Below the pieces are notes generated by a model that searched no databases, was not told the origin of the DNA, and was given only the letters and a program-made list of their open reading frames with translations. The position numbers were made by a program, and so were the translations under genes. Positions 1 through 6,652 of a DNA stretch of 18,970 bases are shown in pieces. Origin of the DNA: an uncultured Erysipelotrichaceae bacterium (lineage in GTDB: Bacteria > Bacillota_I > Bacilli_A > Erysipelotrichales > Erysipelotrichaceae); NCBI GenBank assembly GCA_902803275.1, contig CADCPE010000276.1:1-18970 (forward strand), given 5' to 3'. Within the stretch, counting starts at the first letter, position 1. Each line of letters opens with the position of its first letter.

Positions 1-1052
1 ATGAAGGTGTTACTGGCATAACGATCTATGCTAAGTGGGAACCTAAACTGTATCAGGTTGTCTATGATACAAACGGTGGAACAACAGTTAGCACAAGGAA
101 TAATGTCAAGTGGAATGATAATGGTCTGACGCCAGACAATAATCCTTATCCGATACTTCCGATCTATGCATTTACCGGATGGTATGTCAATGAGGATTGC
201 ACTGTGCCTTACAGAAATCAGACATATGCAGAGCTCGCTAATTACAACGATGAGACTGGATATGTAGTTCTGTATGCTGGATGGTATAACAGATCAATAA
301 TTCACCACACTGATAAATTCAGCAGTGTTGCCGGTGAAGAGGCTGAGTACCTGATCAGAGAAGAAGAACAGTATCTGCTGTTTAGTGAATATGAGATTCT
401 TGAAGCTAGCGAATCAGGTATGTTCAGAATGAACAAGGATAATAGTGGTGTCATAATCAGCAGTGCTGCTGAACCTGGCACATACTATATCAAGGTAAGT
501 TCTGTAATCAATACGCCGATCGACTACATTGTAGATATCGATATCCTCGATCATATCCAGACTGTTATGATCGAATGGACAGTCGAACCTGCACCTGAGA
601 TCGAAGAGCTTGATGATACAGATGAAGATACTGATGGTGTTCAGTTCGGCATGTCTGCAGCGCCAGCTGATGGTGATACTGATGCCGATATTCTGAATCC
701 GCTTAATGAAAATCTGGAAGAAGAAGGCGATCAGCCTCAGCCTGAAGCAGGAGCTTCTGTAGATGCTGTGAATAACGAAAACAAAGTTGATGGCGAAGGC
801 GGCGAAGTTGAGAACAACAATTCTCAGCCAGCCGGCGACGTCAATCTTGAAATGATCCCTCCTGTCACACAGGAAATAGTAGTAGAGGAAGAACCATCTG
901 ATAAAAAGGAAGATGACGATACTTCTTCAGGCGAAAAAGAAAACGAAAGCGGAGGCGATGCCGGTGGAGATGGCGGACCTGAAGCTGGTGAAGAAGGAGC
1001 ACCTGCAGTCAGTGAAGATGGTGGATCATCCGGATCAGATGTCGGGGAATAG
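1..1052 (+). CDS. InlB-repeat surface/secreted protein, C-terminal part (5' truncated by window)
   Basis: The frame is open from base 3 to the TAG at 1050-1052, about 349 residues, and the gene starts outside the window. It opens with the end of one InlB/Listeria-Bacteroides type repeat (IYAKW), followed by a complete repeat that runs from YQVVYDTNGGT through FTGWYVNED to VLYAGWY. Next comes a region of about 90 residues containing GTYYIKV that looks beta-rich. From roughly residue 195 the chain is a low-complexity tail dominated by E, D, G, S and N. InlB-type repeats are typical of secreted or wall-associated adhesins of Firmicutes. No LPXTG motif, hydrophobic anchor or basic tail follows the acidic stretch, and the other frames do not supply one. 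How it is held at the surface is therefore unclear; it may be secreted or anchored by domains upstream. The class call is fairly secure, the precise function is unknown. Confidence 0.75.
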   Translation, partial: EGVTGITIYAKWEPKLYQVVYDTNGGTTVSTRNNVKWNDNGLTPDNNPYPILPIYAFTGWYVNEDCTVPYRNQTYAELANYNDETGYVVLYAGWYNRSIIHHTDKFSSVAGEEAEYLIREEEQYLLFSEYEILEASESGMFRMNKDNSGVIISSAAEPGTYYIKVSSVINTPIDYIVDIDILDHIQTVMIEWTVEPAPEIEELDDTDEDTDGVQFGMSAAPADGDTDADILNPLNENLEEEGDQPQPEAGASVDAVNNENKVDGEGGEVENNNSQPAGDVNLEMIPPVTQEIVVEEEPSDKKEDDDTSSGEKENESGGDAGGDGGPEAGEEGAPAVSEDGGSSGSDVGE

Positions 1053-1124
1053 CGTTCAAGCTAAAACGATCTGTCTGTTTGAATCCAGCATTAAAAACTG
1101 ACAATTAAGAATCTAAAGTATTAA

Positions 1125-1165
1125 AAAAACTATCTGCTGTGAGTTTATGGCAGATAGTTTTTATT
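1125..1165. terminator. Bidirectional intrinsic terminator
   Basis: A perfect 13-bp inverted repeat has arms 1125-1137 (AAAAACTATCTGC) and 1150-1162 (GCAGATAGTTTTT) around a 12-base loop. The A and T runs at the outer ends give a U-tract in either direction. It sits between the converging surface protein and dehydrogenase genes and can end both. Confidence 0.88.
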
Positions 1166-1171
1166 TGGCCT

Positions 1172-2647
1172 TTAGTCTCTTCTGTATAAGTCTCTGGTAT
1201 AGACCTTATCCGCTACATCATCAAGACAGTTGTCGTATCTGTTGGCGATGATGGCATTGGACTGTTTCTTGAATTTATTAAGGCTATTTACGACCTTTGA
1301 ACCGAAGAATGTATCTCCGTCTTTGAGTGCCGGTTCATAGATTATGACTTCGGCACCTTTGGCCTTGATCCTTTTCATAACGCCCTGAATCGAAGACTGA
1401 CGGAAGTTATCGGAATTTGATTTCATGGTCAGACGATATACGCCGACAATGACTTTCTTTTCCTTTTTGCTGTCATATTGCGCTGAGTTGCCATAGGCTC
1501 CGGCAATATCCAGAACACGATCGGCGATGAAGTCCTTTCTGGTCCTGTTTGATGAAACGATCGCTTCAATGAGATTTTCCGGAACATCTTCAAAGTTGGC
1601 GAGCAGCTGCTTGGTGTCTTTAGGCAGACAGTATCCGCCATATCCGAATGAAGGGTTGTTGTAATGTGTGCCGATTCTTGGATCCAGACATACACCATCG
1701 ATAATATCCTTGGTATTGAGTCCCTTTGTTTCGGCGTAGGTATCCAGTTCGTTGAAGTAAGACACTCTAAGTGCCAGATATGTATTCGCAAACAGCTTTA
1801 CGGCCTCTGCTTCCGTTAAGCCCATGACCAGGGTATCGATGTTTTCCTTGAGCGCACCGTTTGCAAGCAGGGCTGCAAATTCGTTGGCGGCTCTGACATT
1901 ATCCTTGTTTTTAAGATCGGTACCGACGATGATCCTTGAAGGATACAGATTGTCATACAAGGCTTTTGATTCTCTGAGAAATTCCGGAGAGAAAAGGATG
2001 CGGTTGTTTTTCTTCTGTTTCCTGATTCTTGATGTGAAGCCTACAGGGATCGTCGACTTGATGACGATATAGGCTTTAGGGTTATACTTCATTACCAGAT
2101 CGATGACCGTTTCAACGGCACTGGTATCGAAATAGTTTTTCTGCGGATCATAGTTGGTCGGAGCGGCTATGATTACGTAATCTGCATCTTTATAGGCATA
2201 TTTCGCATCCAGTGTAGCCTCGAGATCAAGTTTTCTGTTTTTAAGATAGTCTTCGATGTATTCATCCTGGATAGGAGATCTTCTCTTGTTTATCATCTTG
2301 ACTTTCTCTTCGACAATATCTACTGCTTTGACCTGATTCTGCTGGGCCAGCAATACGGCAATGGACATGCCGACATATCCTGTTCCGGCAACAGCGATCT
2401 TCTTCTTGGTCAGTTTTGTCTTGATCGCGCTGTCCGGTTTTTCCTTTATATCTTCAAAAGTAAAATTCAATACTTCCATCAGATCCTGCAGCTGGAAAAG
2501 CGAAGGCATATAGATGCCGTTTTCGATCTTTGAGATCATCGCTCTGTTGATGTTGGCTTTCTCTGCTAGCTCGGCCTGTGACATAGAAAGAGCTTCTCTT
2601 CTGTTTCTGATTGTCCTGGCCAGTAATTCCTGACTTAGTCTTTCCAT
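1172..2647 (-). CDS. UDP-glucose 6-dehydrogenase with N-terminal XRE-type HTH domain
   Basis: This 491-residue protein should oxidise UDP-glucose to UDP-glucuronate with NAD in the cytoplasm. Residues 83-491 closely resemble the streptococcal HasB type: nucleotide-binding GTGYVG at 88-93, KSTIPVGF near 197-204, FSPEFLRESKALYDNLYPSRI near 219-239, and the catalytic Cys340 in FGYGGYCLPKDTK. Residues 7-65 are a separate HTH_3/Cro-CI domain, with the helix-turn-helix near 23-45 (SQAELAEK, ISKIENG), joined by a short Lys-rich linker. HasB-type enzymes normally begin directly at the Rossmann strand, so the first 80 residues are extra. The start at 2647 is chosen for the SD sequence GGAGG five to six bases upstream; a longer in-frame reading to 2725 would run through the putative promoter. 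Two inverted repeats lie upstream. Enzyme function is confident; a DNA-binding role is inferred from the domain. Confidence 0.9.
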   Translation of the reverse strand: MERLSQELLARTIRNRREALSMSQAELAEKANINRAMISKIENGIYMPSLFQLQDLMEVLNFTFEDIKEKPDSAIKTKLTKKKIAVAGTGYVGMSIAVLLAQQNQVKAVDIVEEKVKMINKRRSPIQDEYIEDYLKNRKLDLEATLDAKYAYKDADYVIIAAPTNYDPQKNYFDTSAVETVIDLVMKYNPKAYIVIKSTIPVGFTSRIRKQKKNNRILFSPEFLRESKALYDNLYPSRIIVGTDLKNKDNVRAANEFAALLANGALKENIDTLVMGLTEAEAVKLFANTYLALRVSYFNELDTYAETKGLNTKDIIDGVCLDPRIGTHYNNPSFGYGGYCLPKDTKQLLANFEDVPENLIEAIVSSNRTRKDFIADRVLDIAGAYGNSAQYDSKKEKKVIVGVYRLTMKSNSDNFRQSSIQGVMKRIKAKGAEVIIYEPALKDGDTFFGSKVVNSLNKFKKQSNAIIANRYDNCLDDVADKVYTRDLYRRD

Positions 2648-2663
2648 AAGTACCTCCAAATCT

Positions 2664-2725
2664 ATGTTATAGAAAATATCATCAATATGCAACATGATCG
2701 ACATTAATGTTATAAATAATAACAT
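2664..2725 (-). promoter_or_regulatory. Promoter and two inverted-repeat operator candidates of the HTH-dehydrogenase gene
   Basis: A perfect inverted repeat ATGTTAT-N5-ATAACAT lies at 2707-2725. A second copy with one mismatch, ATGTTAT-N5-ATATCAT, lies at 2664-2682. Their centres are 43 bases apart. On the minus strand a TATAAC -10-like box (2666-2671) lies within the proximal repeat, with TTGCAT or TGTTGC as weak -35 candidates (2687-2694). Equal arm length and spacing suggest a dimeric HTH binding site, possibly for the protein encoded downstream. Caution: the distal repeat on the minus strand also reads as an extended -10 (TGTTATTAT), so part of the symmetry may come from promoter sequence. 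Confidence 0.45.
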
Positions 2726-2747
2726 AATTAGAGTATGTAAAACACAT

Positions 2748-2776
2748 AAAAACTGCAGTTATATTCTGCAGTTTTT
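2748..2776 (-). terminator. Intrinsic terminator of the alpha/beta hydrolase gene
   Basis: A perfect 11-bp stem has arms AAAAACTGCAG (2748-2758) and CTGCAGTTTTT (2766-2776) and a 7-base loop. It lies 13 bases past the hydrolase stop codon, and the minus-strand transcript ends in a U-run. It insulates the hydrolase from the dehydrogenase gene. Confidence 0.85.
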
Positions 2777-2789
2777 GGAAACGATATGC

Positions 2790-3719
2790 TTACAGGATGC
2801 ATGTATCGAAGAAATCTACGATACCGAGTTCAACATCTTCCTTGATGTTGGAATAGTTGTGAATCTCATGACGATAGCCTGTATACAGGACAGTAGTCAC
2901 ATCATGTCCTGTATCGATCAGCCAGTTGGCACACTGATAGACTCCTGTGCCATATTGTCCGACCGGATCCTGATCTCCGGCAATGTTGTAGATAGGCAGT
3001 TCCTTAGGAACTTTTTCAGCCCATTCAGGTCCGGTGATATCTTTCATCATCTGCAGGAAATACAGCCACGCTCTGTTGCTGGTCGGCTTGCTGAAAGCAT
3101 CGAAAGGATCCTGCGCATGGTCATTCTGCACATATGGAGAATCGCAGATCCATTCATTTCCAAGCTTTACACCTTCACTGCAGCGGGCAAACATCCAGCC
3201 CATAAGTGTGGCACCAAGACTTGGATCAGATTCATCGCCTTTGCCTTCATTTACGAGTTTTTCGACTGCGGCTATATTGCTGTCAAGATCAGGCCATACG
3301 CCTGTAGTACCGCAGATCGTTGCACCTTTCAGATCATCTCCGTAGCGGGCCATATACTGTCTGGTGATGAAGGAACCCATACTGTGTCCGAACATGAAAT
3401 ACGGCAGATCAGGATATTTCTCGCATACAAGGTCATGAAGCTTCTTTTCATCTTCGACCATTGTCTCAAAGCCTTTATCGCCCCAGTTGCCCCAGCTGTC
3501 GTTCTCTAGAGCGGTCTTGCCATGGCCGACATGGTCATCTGCGGCTACGATGTAGCCTGTCTCCATAAAGGTCGTGATCATATGCAGATAGCGGCGTGAA
3601 TGTTCGCCAAAACCGTGAACGAGCTGTATGATGCCCAAAGGTCGGCAGGCCGGAACATAGATCCAGCCATAAACATCATCACGGTCATTGAAAGATCTGA
3701 ATTTTACTTCATGTAGCAT
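2790..3719 (-). CDS. Alpha/beta hydrolase, monoacylglycerol lipase/lysophospholipase-like (Hydrolase_4)
   Basis: This 309-residue protein has no signal peptide and is probably a cytoplasmic serine esterase acting on lipid esters. The oxyanion region HGFGEHS is at 35-41. The nucleophile elbow GHSMGS places Ser113, the acid is Asp249 or Asp251 in AGDQDPVG, and the base is His284 in GYRHEIHN. The strand order and the GYIVAADDHVGHGKT segment fit the monoglyceride lipase branch, which is typically 270-320 residues. An upstream in-frame GTG (3749) exists. I chose the ATG at 3719 because AAAGGA (3731-3736) sits upstream of it and that GTG lacks an SD. It is monocistronic with its own terminator. The substrate cannot be read from sequence. 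Confidence 0.88.
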   Translation of the reverse strand: MLHEVKFRSFNDRDDVYGWIYVPACRPLGIIQLVHGFGEHSRRYLHMITTFMETGYIVAADDHVGHGKTALENDSWGNWGDKGFETMVEDEKKLHDLVCEKYPDLPYFMFGHSMGSFITRQYMARYGDDLKGATICGTTGVWPDLDSNIAAVEKLVNEGKGDESDPSLGATLMGWMFARCSEGVKLGNEWICDSPYVQNDHAQDPFDAFSKPTSNRAWLYFLQMMKDITGPEWAEKVPKELPIYNIAGDQDPVGQYGTGVYQCANWLIDTGHDVTTVLYTGYRHEIHNYSNIKEDVELGIVDFFDTCIL

Positions 3720-3764
3720 ATTGTGAATTGTCCTTTCTGAGTTAAACACTCTGTATCTGTCTTT

Positions 3765-3773
3765 ATGATAACA
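3765..3773 (-). promoter_or_regulatory. Extended -10 promoter candidate for the hydrolase
   Basis: On the minus strand this reads TGTTATCAT, an extended -10 element (TGnTATCAT). Transcription would begin near 3758, giving a leader of about 39 bases that contains the AAAGGA ribosome binding site. No clear -35 is seen. Confidence 0.35.
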
Positions 3774-3843
3774 TTATTTCAATCTGCATCTATGAATGAT
3801 GATCATGAAGTCCTGTTATTATAAAGAAAGGCTGATTCTAATA

Positions 3844-3856
3844 TATAATTTATAGT
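3844..3856 (+). promoter_or_regulatory. Perfect -10 box seven bases from the ATG (leaderless start candidate)
   Basis: TATAAT occupies 3844-3849 and the ATG of the next gene is at 3857. A transcript starting at the usual distance would begin at or within one base of the start codon. No Shine-Dalgarno sequence is present immediately upstream of the ATG, and no good -35 is seen. Confidence 0.5.
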
Positions 3857-4759
3857 ATGAAGAAGAAAACTGTATTAATAACCCTTACAGTATTATTACT
3901 TGGAGGTGCCATAGTGTTTGGATTACTTTTCAGCAAAAGATTTACGCACAAGATGTCACTTGCTCAACTTAAGAAAAAGCAGCTTCAGTACACAGGACTT
4001 GTAGGTGCTTCCTTATCTCACGGCGGGGGAATGAACGGTGAAAGATATCTCACCAGTATCGAATACGATAAAGACAGGAAAATCATCTATACCACGGAAG
4101 AAAGTCCTGAACATTATGTTCCGGCATTGGTAACGGTGTATGAAGTTGAAGATCCTGATGCAATGAACAAACTTGACGCATATGTTGCAGAATACAACAT
4201 GTCTGTATGGGACAAGATACCGGAATCAGGAATCGAGGTGCTTGATGCACCAGGTACTTCCCTGCATCTTAGATTCAAGGCCAGTGAAGACCAGCGATTT
4301 GCGGATAGCATGACTATTGATTATGATCTGGATCTTTCAAATGAATGCTTCGATGTGCTGCACGATTTTACCAAGAAGATGGGCTCATATCCGATGAAAC
4401 AGATTGACAGGTATTTCAGCAATTACAATGATGAGAATATATATCTTGGTAAAGACATCGAAAACAGCGACGAACAGATAGGACATGTATTGTGCGGCTA
4501 TTTCTGCAACGATGAAAACAATGTGTTTGCCGATCTTTATGAAGGAAATCTAAGAATTCGGGGCATCTACAGCGACGAGTTTGTCGATTATGAATTAAAA
4601 GATGCCCAGATAGTTCATGAACAGTTAAAGGATCATGATAGTTCATGGTATGTAAAATATGGTAGTGATGAGAAAACACTGTCCGTTACATGTACCTATA
4701 CGGAAATGTATATAGAAGACAGTCAGGGCAACACATATGTTCTGGAAAGAAGCTTATAA
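3857..4759 (+). CDS. Membrane-anchored protein of unknown function
   Basis: I do not recognise a family for this 300-residue protein. Residues 1-4 are MKKK, followed by one hydrophobic segment (about 5-24) and then SKRF. This looks like an uncleaved signal anchor, because there is no lipobox Cys and no clear AXA cleavage site. The remaining 275 or so residues are mixed alpha/beta, hydrophilic and acidic, and probably lie outside the membrane, with phrases such as GGGMNGERYLTSIEYDKD and VTCTYTEMYIEDSQGNTYVL. The gene has no recognisable SD sequence, and a TATAAT box lies seven bases before the ATG. Its stop codon overlaps the SD of the epimerase gene 13 bases later, so the two are probably cotranscribed. 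A role in envelope glycan metabolism is inferred only from that neighbour. Confidence 0.7.
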   Translation: MKKKTVLITLTVLLLGGAIVFGLLFSKRFTHKMSLAQLKKKQLQYTGLVGASLSHGGGMNGERYLTSIEYDKDRKIIYTTEESPEHYVPALVTVYEVEDPDAMNKLDAYVAEYNMSVWDKIPESGIEVLDAPGTSLHLRFKASEDQRFADSMTIDYDLDLSNECFDVLHDFTKKMGSYPMKQIDRYFSNYNDENIYLGKDIENSDEQIGHVLCGYFCNDENNVFADLYEGNLRIRGIYSDEFVDYELKDAQIVHEQLKDHDSSWYVKYGSDEKTLSVTCTYTEMYIEDSQGNTYVLERSL

Positions 4760-4772
4760 GGAAGGTTTATAT

Positions 4773-5783
4773 ATGACACTAGATAACAAGACAGTTCTGA
4801 TCACCGGAAGCAACGGCTTTATCGGATCAAATCTGGCAGCAAGACTGCTGGAAAAATATGAGAATATTCATATAGTCGGCGTAGACAATATGAATGATTA
4901 TTATGATGTTTCCCTGAAGGAATACAGACTGAATAGATTAAACAGTCTGAACAAGGACTATAAATTCATCAAGGGTGATATTTCAGATAAGCAGTTTGTC
5001 GAAAAACTGTTTGAAGACAATCACTTTGACATCGTTGTCAATCTTGCTGCACAGGCAGGTGTAAGGTATTCCATCGATCATCCTGATGTCTACATCAACA
5101 GCAATGTCATCGGTTTCTACAATATCCTGGAAGCAGTGAGATATCATCCGATCGAGCATCTGCTTTATGCATCAAGCTCTTCGGTCTACGGCGGCAACAA
5201 GAAAGTCCCGTTCTCGACTGATGACAAGGTGGACAATCCTGTTTCTCTTTATGCGGCAACCAAGAAGACCAATGAGCTTATGGCTTATACCTATTGCCAT
5301 CTTTACGGCATCAAAACGACCGGTCTGAGATTCTTTACTGTCTATGGTCCGGCAGGACGGCCGGATATGGCTTACTTCTCCTTTACCAACAAGCTGATAA
5401 AGGATGAAAAGATCAGGATCTTCAATTTCGGCAAGTGCGAAAGAGACTTCACCTATATCGACGATATTATCGAAGGAATCGAAAGGATCATGCTGAAGGG
5501 CCCGAAAGAGGACTACAATATCTACAATATCGGCAATTCCCATCCGGAGAATCTGATGGACTTTGTCTACACTCTGGCTAATGCTTTGATCGATAACGGC
5601 ATCCTTGATAAAGATTTCAATATCGATGAACATATGGAACTGGTAGAGATGCAGCCGGGAGATGTGCCGGTCACATATTCCGATACTTCGCCACTTGAGC
5701 ACGATTATGGTTTCAGACCTTCAACATCACTGAAAGAGGGACTTAACAGTTTCGCCAAGTGGTATAAAGAATTCTATAAATGA
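4773..5783 (+). CDS. UDP-glucuronate 4-epimerase (NAD-dependent epimerase/dehydratase)
   Basis: This 336-residue cytoplasmic enzyme of the extended SDR family is likely to interconvert UDP-glucuronate and UDP-galacturonate. The NAD-binding GSNGFIG motif is at 12-18, the active-site SSSSVYG at 134-140, and the YxxxK pair is Tyr160 and Lys164 in SLYAATKKTNELMAYTYCHL. LRFFTVYGPAGRPDMA and QRDFTYIDDI-like CERDFTYIDDI segments, plus the C-terminal PGDVPVTYSDTS, match UDP-glucuronate epimerases better than UDP-glucose epimerases. The start at 4773 is set by AAGGAAGG (4758-4765) seven bases upstream; an earlier in-frame ATG lies inside the preceding gene and has no SD. The HTH-dehydrogenase in this window makes its expected substrate, so the two form a two-step UDP-galacturonate route although they lie on opposite strands. 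Confidence 0.9.
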   Translation: MTLDNKTVLITGSNGFIGSNLAARLLEKYENIHIVGVDNMNDYYDVSLKEYRLNRLNSLNKDYKFIKGDISDKQFVEKLFEDNHFDIVVNLAAQAGVRYSIDHPDVYINSNVIGFYNILEAVRYHPIEHLLYASSSSVYGGNKKVPFSTDDKVDNPVSLYAATKKTNELMAYTYCHLYGIKTTGLRFFTVYGPAGRPDMAYFSFTNKLIKDEKIRIFNFGKCERDFTYIDDIIEGIERIMLKGPKEDYNIYNIGNSHPENLMDFVYTLANALIDNGILDKDFNIDEHMELVEMQPGDVPVTYSDTSPLEHDYGFRPSTSLKEGLNSFAKWYKEFYK

Positions 5784-5789
5784 AAAATA

Positions 5790-5816
5790 ACAGCCTCACT
5801 TATCGAGGCTGTCTTT
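5790..5816. terminator. Intrinsic terminator between converging epimerase and gtrA-like genes
   Basis: An 8-bp stem ACAGCCTC (5790-5797) / GAGGCTGT (5805-5812) encloses a 7-base loop. The minus-strand transcript then reads TTATTTTT, a good U-tract; the plus-strand tail CTTT is weaker. The hairpin contains the TGA stop codon of the gtrA-like gene (5796-5798). Confidence 0.8.
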
Positions 5817-6191
5817 AAATACATAGTACTTCTGATACAGGAATTCCGTGATCAGGTTTATCAGCATGTTCAATCCGGTGACCAGATAATCATTGAAATG
5901 AAGTGTTCCGGTCAGGTAGTTGCCAAGCAGGGTAGACAAAGGTGTGAAGATCAGGTAGTATACAAACACCTTGACCATCGCTACCGGAACATTGGAAGCA
6001 GACTTGAAGGTAAAGTTTCTGTTAAGCGTAAAATTCCATAATACCGACAGGATCAAAGAAATCAGATATGACGGCCACCAGCCCATTTTTATCAGATCAT
6101 TAAACAGGGCAAACGAGACTATCTGGATTATTCCTGCCGAAGCAGAAAACAGCGTAAACTTAAGTGATTGCAGCAGATCTTCTTTTTTCAT
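5796..6191 (-). CDS. GtrA-like family membrane protein
   Basis: This 131-residue protein is dominated by hydrophobic helices, about four of them (near 9-30, 36-55, 72-93 and 98-120), with short charged loops. The pattern SASAGIIQIVSFALFNDL, LILSVLWNFTLNRNFTFKS and LINLITEFLYQKYYVF is characteristic of GtrA/DPMS_TMD proteins. Members are linked to moving polyprenyl-phosphate sugars across the membrane or modifying surface polysaccharides and teichoic acids; usually a glycosyltransferase is nearby, but none is present here. The ATG at 6191 overlaps the stop codon of the Nudix gene by four bases (ATGA), so the two are translationally coupled. Its stop codon lies inside the terminator hairpin. 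The family is confident, the substrate unknown. Confidence 0.87.
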   Translation of the reverse strand: MKKEDLLQSLKFTLFSASAGIIQIVSFALFNDLIKMGWWPSYLISLILSVLWNFTLNRNFTFKSASNVPVAMVKVFVYYLIFTPLSTLLGNYLTGTLHFNDYLVTGLNMLINLITEFLYQKYYVFKDSLDK

Positions 6192-6595
6192 AGTGTTTTC
6201 CTCAGATATGCATCGGCCTTGACCAACGCCTCTTTCATATTATCAAAAGTGATAGTCTTCAGACTTTCTTCATACGGCAAAAGCAGTATCTCCTTGACTT
6301 CTTCAGGCTGTTTCACAGGTGTCTGATCTTCATAAAAACCGATAAAGTATATTGAAGTCTTGTTTTTGCCGTTAGGCATGACATAGTTCAGTTCCTCTTT
6401 GAAATCGGTATCGAGTTTGATATCAATACCCGTTTCTTCCTTGATTTCTCTGATGGCGGCCTGTTCGATCGTCTCATTTTCTTCAAGATGTCCTTTCGGG
6501 AATCCGAAATTGTCATGAAAATCCTTTATCAGAAGATAATGGGGTTTTTTATCGATCAGTGTGTAGACAATGGCACCGGCACTTGTTTCCCGCAT
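6188..6595 (-). CDS. Nudix hydrolase (Ap4A pyrophosphatase-like)
   Basis: This 135-residue cytoplasmic hydrolase should cleave nucleoside diphosphates linked to another group. A complete Nudix box Gx5Ex7REUxEExGU is visible at residues 35-57, with REIKEETGI at its end. FGFPKGHLE before it and the small size fit the bacterial diadenosine-tetraphosphate group, though specificity cannot be fixed. The ATG at 6595 is chosen because AAGGA lies four bases upstream and the protein then opens MRETSAGAIVY as relatives do. An ATG at 6613 has no SD. It overlaps the following gtrA-like gene by four bases and shares a promoter region with the divergent lipid kinase. Confidence 0.88.
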   Translation of the reverse strand: MRETSAGAIVYTLIDKKPHYLLIKDFHDNFGFPKGHLEENETIEQAAIREIKEETGIDIKLDTDFKEELNYVMPNGKNKTSIYFIGFYEDQTPVKQPEEVKEILLLPYEESLKTITFDNMKEALVKADAYLRKTL

Positions 6596-6613
6596 GTTTT
6601 CCTTGAAATTCAT

Positions 6614-6652
6614 TTGACAACACTTTTTCCACCAATATTATACAATGGAGTT
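6614..6652. promoter_or_regulatory. Divergent promoters sharing one -10 region (Nudix gene and lipid kinase)
   Basis: Plus strand: TTGACA (6614-6619), 16 bases, then TATTAT (6636-6641), placing the transcription start about 4-6 bases before the kinase ATG at 6653. Minus strand: a perfect TATAAT occupies 6637-6642, so the Nudix transcript would start near 6630 and give a leader of about 35 bases with an SD. The two -10 boxes are the same DNA read on opposite strands. TACAAT (6641-6646) is an alternative plus-strand -10, but its spacing to TTGACA is 21 bases. Confidence 0.6.

Noticed and set aside
913..1101. Frameshifted wall anchor at the end of the surface protein
   Set aside because: The alternative frame is basic and lacks LPXTG or a hydrophobic segment, so there is no sign of a broken sorting signal.
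2648..2725. N-terminal extension of the HTH-dehydrogenase
   Set aside because: It covers the promoter-like box, the SD and the inverted repeats; the ATG at 2647 has a good SD and begins just before the HTH domain.
2694..3509. Long open frame on the plus strand opposite the alpha/beta hydrolase
   Set aside because: It mirrors a clearly coding gene with a full catalytic triad, has no SD and no recognisable protein pattern.
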